Assembly: GCA_018052995.1 (NCBI GenBank) | Contig: JAGPMK010000019.1 | Coordinates: forward strand, 1 to 37,162 | Source of the DNA: Syntrophorhabdales bacterium | GTDB taxonomy: Bacteria; Desulfobacterota; Syntrophorhabdia; Syntrophorhabdales; Syntrophorhabdaceae | Length of the DNA: 37,162 nucleotides | Direction: 5' to 3' | Part shown: piece by piece, positions 32,990-37,162 of the stretch | Layout: each line of letters starts with the position of its first letter | Position numbering within the stretch: position 1 is the stretch's first letter | Position numbers and translations under genes: made by a program | Notes under the pieces: model-generated | What the model saw: only the letters and a program-made list of their open reading frames with translations | The model's database searches: none | Told to the model about the DNA's origin: nothing

Positions 32990-33793
32990 ATGATACACTA
33001 CGCCTCAGAGGATAAGACCTGGATAATCCTCATCCATGGCCTCGGGGTCAGCGAGAGGGTGTGGTTTGATCCCCTGGAGGAAAAGGTCCTCTTTGTGTCA
33101 TTCAGAACCCTTTTAAAGGATACAAAAGAGGTCATCCCCTTTGCTGAGAGGCTAAAAGGTAGTTACAATATAGCGAGTTGGACACAGGGGGATTCAAGCA
33201 CTATAGAAGAGGCAGCAGGCGAGCTCAAAAAGATAATATTATCCCTGCCCTCTATTAATAGTTATATCATTATTGCCCATTCAAGGGGCGGGCTTGTGGC
33301 AAGAAGGGCAATTCAACTACATGGTCTTGTGCCAAGGGCACTTATATGCCTCTCTACACCCCATTACGGCAGCAGGTTCGCCGATATTGTAATGAGATAC
33401 TCAGGGCTTATCAGGCTTGTGGTGCCCCCCATAAAGAGATTCCTCGTCCCCATAGAGGAACTATGCACCTATTCCCAACTCATCAAAACAGTAAACAGAG
33501 ATGACAACACTAGTCTGGAGAGGGGCATACCCCACTTTGATATCTATGGAAACACCGTAGACTATTTTAAAAAAGGTCCCCTTAAGATAATGGGCTCAAT
33601 CGAGGCAATATTTGGCAAAAAGACCATAGATGAGTGGAGACAGGGTCTTGGTGATGGCTTTGTTGCCGTAAGTTCATCTATATCACCTATTACCCCTCAG
33701 GGTAACTCATCCTGTCTGCCCGTTAACCACCTTAACATTTTGATTGACAATGGGGTATGGGATATTGTAAACAGTATCCTCACGAAATTCTGA
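32990..33793 (+). CDS. Lipase-like alpha/beta hydrolase
   Basis: A 267-residue alpha/beta hydrolase without signal peptide. IILIHGLG (12-19) forms the oxyanion region. AHSRGG (96-101) is the nucleophile elbow with Ser98; the first Gly of GxSxG is Ala, as in some triacylglycerol lipases. The catalytic acid is probably in LGDGFVAVSS, and His in PVNHLNIL. LSTPHYGSRFAD matches lipases that cut long-chain esters. The ATG begins directly after the tilS stop codon, so translation is coupled. The substrate is unknown. Confidence 0.85.
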   Translation: MIHYASEDKTWIILIHGLGVSERVWFDPLEEKVLFVSFRTLLKDTKEVIPFAERLKGSYNIASWTQGDSSTIEEAAGELKKIILSLPSINSYIIIAHSRGGLVARRAIQLHGLVPRALICLSTPHYGSRFADIVMRYSGLIRLVVPPIKRFLVPIEELCTYSQLIKTVNRDDNTSLERGIPHFDIYGNTVDYFKKGPLKIMGSIEAIFGKKTIDEWRQGLGDGFVAVSSSISPITPQGNSSCLPVNHLNILIDNGVWDIVNSILTKF

Positions 33794-33866
33794 GGTTCTT
33801 AGATTCGCCTATTCCAGAGAGGTTAGATGGTGTGTCGTAATAAACCTTGTATAGAATATGCCGGGA

Positions 33867-33942
33867 TAACCCCCTTTGTTCCATTTGATTATAGGTTTAT
33901 AGATGCTGGATGTGTCATCGGGGTAGACTGTCCAGGGGGTTA
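33867..33942. repeat. 9-bp inverted repeat in the aminotransferase leader
   Basis: TAACCCCCT (33867-33875) and AGGGGGTTA (33934-33942) are perfect reverse complements with a 58-base loop, ending 48 bases before the aminotransferase ATG. No T tract follows. No T-box or known riboswitch core is recognisable. Confidence 0.4.
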
Positions 33943-33990
33943 ATCTAGGTTAGACAAAAGAGGTTAAAATAAAATCAAAGGAGTTCTGAT

Positions 33991-35181
33991 ATGCTATCAA
34001 AAAGGGCAGAGGCACTCAAACCATCACCAACCCTTGCCATTAGCGCAAAGGAAAAGGCATTGAAGGCACAGGGTCTTGATATAGCAGGGTTCGGGGCGGG
34101 GGAGCCTGATTTTGATACCCCTGCACATATAAAACAGGCAGCAATAAAGGCGATAAATGAAAACTTCACAAGATATACCCCTGCGGCAGGGATTGACCCT
34201 CTCAAAGATGCAGTGATAGAGAAGTTCAAACGAGATAACAACCTAACATATAAAAGGGATGAGATAATTATATCCTGTGGGGGTAAGCATGCACTCTTTA
34301 ATCTCTTTCAGGCAATATTCCAGGATGGAGATGAGGTTCTCATCCCTGTTCCATTCTGGGTATCCTATCCTCCTATGGTAGAGCTTGCAGGGGCGACCCC
34401 TGTATTAGTGGAGACTGAGGAAAAAGAGGACTATCAGATTACAGGCTCTATGTTGAAAAGATACCTAACTAGTAGGACAAGAGGGATTATCCTCAACTAC
34501 CCCTCCAACCCTGCAGGCTCTATATATTACAGGGAGAACCTTGAAGAGATAGGCAGACTCGCTGTGGAGAATAATCTCTATATAGTCTCTGACGAGATAT
34601 ATGAAAAGCTCACCTATGATGATTATAACCATGTAAGTATCGCCTCCATGGATGAATCATTTAGGCAGAGGACAATAATCTGTCATGGGGTCTCCAAGAC
34701 CTATGCCATGACAGGATGGCGCATAGGATATGCAGCCGGCCCTGTCCATGTGATAAAGGCAATGGCAAATATCCAGAGTCAGAGCACGTCAAATCCCACA
34801 TCCATTGCCCAGATAGCAGCTATAGCAGCCTTAAACGGTCCCCAGGACAGTATACCCATAATGGTAAATGCATTCAGAAAGAGGAGGGATTTTCTTGTTT
34901 CTGAACTGAGGTCCATAGAGGGCACCACATGCTACAATCCCAAAGGGGCATTCTATGTATTTCCCAATTTCAGTAATGTTATAGGCAGAAGATATAAGGA
35001 TATAACTATTGATTCATCTGCTAAGCTGGCAGAGGTCCTCCTTGAAGACTTCCACACCGCAGTTGTGCCTGGTGCTGAGTTCGGGAAGGAGGGCTATATC
35101 AGGCTTTCATTTGCCACGTCCATGGATGTAATAAAAAAAGGCATAGAGAGGATAAGGCAGGCGGTCAGCGAGTTTAGATGA
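33991..35181 (+). CDS. Class I pyridoxal-phosphate aminotransferase (aspartate type)
   Basis: A 396-residue cytoplasmic transaminase. PLP is bound by Lys236 (SKTYAMTGWRIGY, 235-247), Asn and Pro in NYPSNPAG (169-176), and Asp201 (SDEIYEKL). GEPDFDTPAHI near residue 38 and the C-terminal Arg in GYIRLSFAT complete the class I pattern. It most resembles bacterial aspartate aminotransferases of the thermophile/AspB subgroup, but other amino acids are possible. AAAGGAG lies 8 bases before the ATG. Confidence 0.92.
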   Translation: MLSKRAEALKPSPTLAISAKEKALKAQGLDIAGFGAGEPDFDTPAHIKQAAIKAINENFTRYTPAAGIDPLKDAVIEKFKRDNNLTYKRDEIIISCGGKHALFNLFQAIFQDGDEVLIPVPFWVSYPPMVELAGATPVLVETEEKEDYQITGSMLKRYLTSRTRGIILNYPSNPAGSIYYRENLEEIGRLAVENNLYIVSDEIYEKLTYDDYNHVSIASMDESFRQRTIICHGVSKTYAMTGWRIGYAAGPVHVIKAMANIQSQSTSNPTSIAQIAAIAALNGPQDSIPIMVNAFRKRRDFLVSELRSIEGTTCYNPKGAFYVFPNFSNVIGRRYKDITIDSSAKLAEVLLEDFHTAVVPGAEFGKEGYIRLSFATSMDVIKKGIERIRQAVSEFR

Positions 35182-35204
35182 TATAAGCCTTTTTTATCCA
35201 CTGT

Positions 35205-36221
35205 TCAAAGGTCGTTAGCATGATAGGTGCAGTATGGCTCTTCCCCCAGAGGATCTCCTGTTGTCTCGTATGCCCTTGCCCTGCATCCACCGCAGATGTC
35301 TACATACCTGCACCTGCCGCATTTACCCCTGTAGCCTCTAATGTCTCTCAGGGCATTAAATACAGGGGATCCATTCCATACCTTTTTCACACCCTCTTTT
35401 CTTATATCCCCTGAAGGCATCTCAAGGTAACCGCAGGGCTGTGCAATGCCCCTGTGGGATATGAACATAAAGCTCTTTCCGGCAAGGCACCCCGCACTAG
35501 CCGGGACATCACCCCTCTCCTTTACTATTCGGTAATAATGGGGTGCACATGTCACCTTTATCTCAAGCCCCCCCTGTTTCTCTATTCCATAGAGCCATTC
35601 AAGACATCTTTCATACCCCACTGCATCGAGCTCCCTACCCTTAAAACCCTCTCCCCTGCCTACAGGGACAAGCATAAACACATGCCAGGCGCAGGCACCA
35701 ATATTTTTTACAAGACCCCTTATTGCATCAAGGTCAGAGACATTTAACCCAGTAACTGTGGTGTTTATCTGAAAATCAAGACCAATGTCTCTGAGGATGA
35801 ATGATGCATTCATCGCTGCATCAAATGCACCCTCTACGCCCCTAAAGCTATCATGAGATCGCCTGTCCTTACCATCAAGACTTATGCTTATCCGTCTGAC
35901 CCCTAATCCTTTAAGCCTTTCTGCCTTCTCTCTGGTAAGGAGCGTCCCATTTATAGCCATAACAAGCCTCAAGCCCTTTGATGAGCCATATTCAATTATC
36001 TCAAATATATCATCCCTGATAAGGGGTTCACCACCTGTAAGTATTATAGTGGGTGAGGAGAATGAAACAATCTCATCAAGGATACCCATACATTCATCTG
36101 TTGTGAGTTCGCCATGATGGGGTCCTGCAGATGCTGCTGCCCTGCAGTGGATGCAGTTGAGGTTACAGTTACGGGTAAGCTCCCATGCTATCATCCTCAG
36201 AGGGGATTCTCTTTGAGCCAT
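35205..36221 (-). CDS. ahbD: Radical SAM/SPASM protein, probable AhbD haem synthase
   Basis: A 338-residue radical SAM enzyme. The cluster-binding motif is C19-x3-C23-x2-C26 (TRNCNLNCIHC), followed by TGGEP (62-66) for SAM. The C-terminus has SPASM/twitch cysteines C301, C304, C310, C313 and C331. Its start (RMIAWELTRNCNL, HCRAAASAGP) and WHVFMLVPVGRG resemble AhbD, which decarboxylates Fe-coproporphyrin to haem b in the siroheme-based route. AhbC/NirJ is the alternative. The gene overlaps the end of hemB by 25 bases on the same strand, which supports a tetrapyrrole role. AAGGA lies upstream of the ATG. Confidence 0.8.
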   Translation of the reverse strand: MAQRESPLRMIAWELTRNCNLNCIHCRAAASAGPHHGELTTDECMGILDEIVSFSSPTIILTGGEPLIRDDIFEIIEYGSSKGLRLVMAINGTLLTREKAERLKGLGVRRISISLDGKDRRSHDSFRGVEGAFDAAMNASFILRDIGLDFQINTTVTGLNVSDLDAIRGLVKNIGACAWHVFMLVPVGRGEGFKGRELDAVGYERCLEWLYGIEKQGGLEIKVTCAPHYYRIVKERGDVPASAGCLAGKSFMFISHRGIAQPCGYLEMPSGDIRKEGVKKVWNGSPVFNALRDIRGYRGKCGRCRYVDICGGCRARAYETTGDPLGEEPYCTYHANDL

Positions 36222-37162
36222 CTTGCTATGTCCTTTGCAAAATATGTGATTATGATATCTGCCCCTGCCCTTCTTATACCGGTTGCAAGCTCGATAACAG
36301 CCCTCTTATAGTCAATATAGCCTCTCGCAGATGTGTGCTTTATCATGGCATACTCACCGCTCACAGAGTATGCGGCAATGGGTATGTTGAAGGTCTTCCT
36401 TGCCAGGGCAATCACATCAAGGAAAAATAGTGCCGGTTTCACCATTATGATGTCTGCACCCTCCTCTATGTCAAGCCCTATCTCTCTCATTGCCTCCCTC
36501 TCGTTTGGGACATCCATCTGATATGATCTCCTGTCGCCAAACTGAGGCGCTGATTCAGCTACATCCCTGAAGGGGTTATATAGGCACGATGCATATTTGG
36601 CAGCATAGCTCATGATAGGGATGTTGTGGTAGCTATTTATGTCGAGGATCTGCCGAATTATCTTCACCCTACCGTCCATCATATCAGAGGGGGCCACCAT
36701 ATCAGCCCCTGCCTTTACATGTGAGAGGGCTGTCTCTGCAAGGCGTCTTACTGTCTCGTCATTGTCCACATAGCCGTCCCTTATAATACCACAATGGCCA
36801 TGGCTTGTGTATTCACACATGCATACATCTGTTACCACAAGTATGTCGTCGCCGAAGAGCCTCTTTATCCTCCTTGTTGCCTCCTGGACAATACCCTTCT
36901 CTGAGTATGCACCTGAACCTACCTCGTCCTTTTCTGAGGGGATGCCAAATAAGAGTATGGCAGGGATGTCCAGGTCTATGACGTCCTCTATCTCCTTTAG
37001 AAGCCCCTCTACAGAGAACTGATATATATCAGGCATGGATGGGACTGGTATCCTCTTCTCCTCCATCTCCTTTACAAACATGGGATATATAAGATGACGC
37101 ACAGACAGCTCTGTCTCCTGTATCATCCCCCTGAACCTTTCATTTTTCCTGAGCCTCCTGGG
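36197..37162 (-). CDS. hemB: Delta-aminolevulinic acid dehydratase (5' end cut)
   Basis: It condenses two 5-aminolevulinate molecules to porphobilinogen. The frame stays open to the window edge and reads PRRLRKNERFRGMIQETELS, a normal HemB N-terminal region, so Met at 37126 is internal and only a few residues are missing. DVCMCEYTSHGHCG holds the three zinc cysteines. SYAAKYASCLYNPFRDVAES and IMVKPALFFLDV contain the two active-site lysines. It is upstream of, and overlaps, the radical SAM gene, so one tetrapyrrole operon is likely. Confidence 0.96.
   Translation of the reverse strand, partial: PRRLRKNERFRGMIQETELSVRHLIYPMFVKEMEEKRIPVPSMPDIYQFSVEGLLKEIEDVIDLDIPAILLFGIPSEKDEVGSGAYSEKGIVQEATRRIKRLFGDDILVVTDVCMCEYTSHGHCGIIRDGYVDNDETVRRLAETALSHVKAGADMVAPSDMMDGRVKIIRQILDINSYHNIPIMSYAAKYASCLYNPFRDVAESAPQFGDRRSYQMDVPNEREAMREIGLDIEEGADIIMVKPALFFLDVIALARKTFNIPIAAYSVSGEYAMIKHTSARGYIDYKRAVIELATGIRRAGADIIITYFAKDIARWLKENPL

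Noticed and set aside
33794-33990. T-box leader before the aminotransferase
   Set aside because: There is no AGGGTGGNACCGCG-type T-box sequence and no terminator hairpin with a T run.

Overview
The window looks like a stretch of chromosome from a Gram-negative anaerobe. I recognised no phage, transposon or CRISPR. Arginine is often AGG/AGA and isoleucine often ATA. The gene set includes an electron-bifurcating-type [FeFe] hydrogenase under a Rex redox repressor, an iron-sulfur flavoprotein, HtpG, FtsH, periplasmic binding proteins, and HemB next to a radical-SAM haem enzyme of the siroheme (Ahb) route. This combination fits Desulfobacterota/Deltaproteobacteria (Syntrophorhabdus-like) or Nitrospirota. 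That placement is inference from gene content, not a phylogeny.

Layout. 1-5.0 kb: tail of an unknown gene, an MFS transporter, htpG, then a convergent membrane-anchored spermidine-synthase-like protein, with two overlapping terminator hairpins between the last two. 5.2-7.4 kb: a CoA-binding protein and a FecCD/BtuCD-type permease and ATPase. 7.5-10.7 kb: a tightly packed trio of a methyltransferase, a Nudix hydrolase with an extra C-terminal helical domain, and a 14-helix-type MFS exporter. They converge on an AT-rich isoprenylcysteine-methyltransferase-like gene. 11.7-15.5 kb: ssb, gatB, mtnA and a SAM hydroxide adenosyltransferase. 15.7 kb: tRNA-Arg(CCG).

15.8-23.9 kb is the centrepiece: rex, hydC (NuoE-like), hydB (NuoF-like), hydA (catalytic [FeFe] hydrogenase), a sensory-type [FeFe]-hydrogenase/PAS protein (HydS-like) and a SpoIIE-type PP2C phosphatase. 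The six genes lie on one strand and most overlap. A perfect 18-4-18 palindrome sits on the rex promoter, suggesting NADH/NAD+-controlled autoregulation of the operon. The sensor has the H-cluster cysteines but Ala in place of the proton-relay Cys. Together with the phosphatase this suggests a hydrogen- or redox-sensing output whose target is not in the window.

23.9-28.2 kb: a BtuF-like binding protein and a small coiled-coil protein (minus strand), an iron-sulfur flavoprotein, greA, an IscU-type scaffold, a YjbQ-family protein, an exported hypothetical, and minus-strand tRNA-Cys and tRNA-Gly separated by a terminator-like hairpin. 28.4-33.8 kb: ftsH, a TPR-like hypothetical, an FmdB-type zinc ribbon, tilS and a lipase-like alpha/beta hydrolase. 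34-37.2 kb: a class I aminotransferase, then on the minus strand hemB (5' end cut by the window edge) and the downstream radical-SAM/SPASM gene, probably ahbD.

The hydrogenase operon with its sensor and phosphatase resembles an arrangement known from Thermotoga and clostridia, so it is not wholly new. The less described parts are the operator architecture, the phosphatase C-terminal domain, the Nudix fusion, and several unexplained inverted repeats in spacers.
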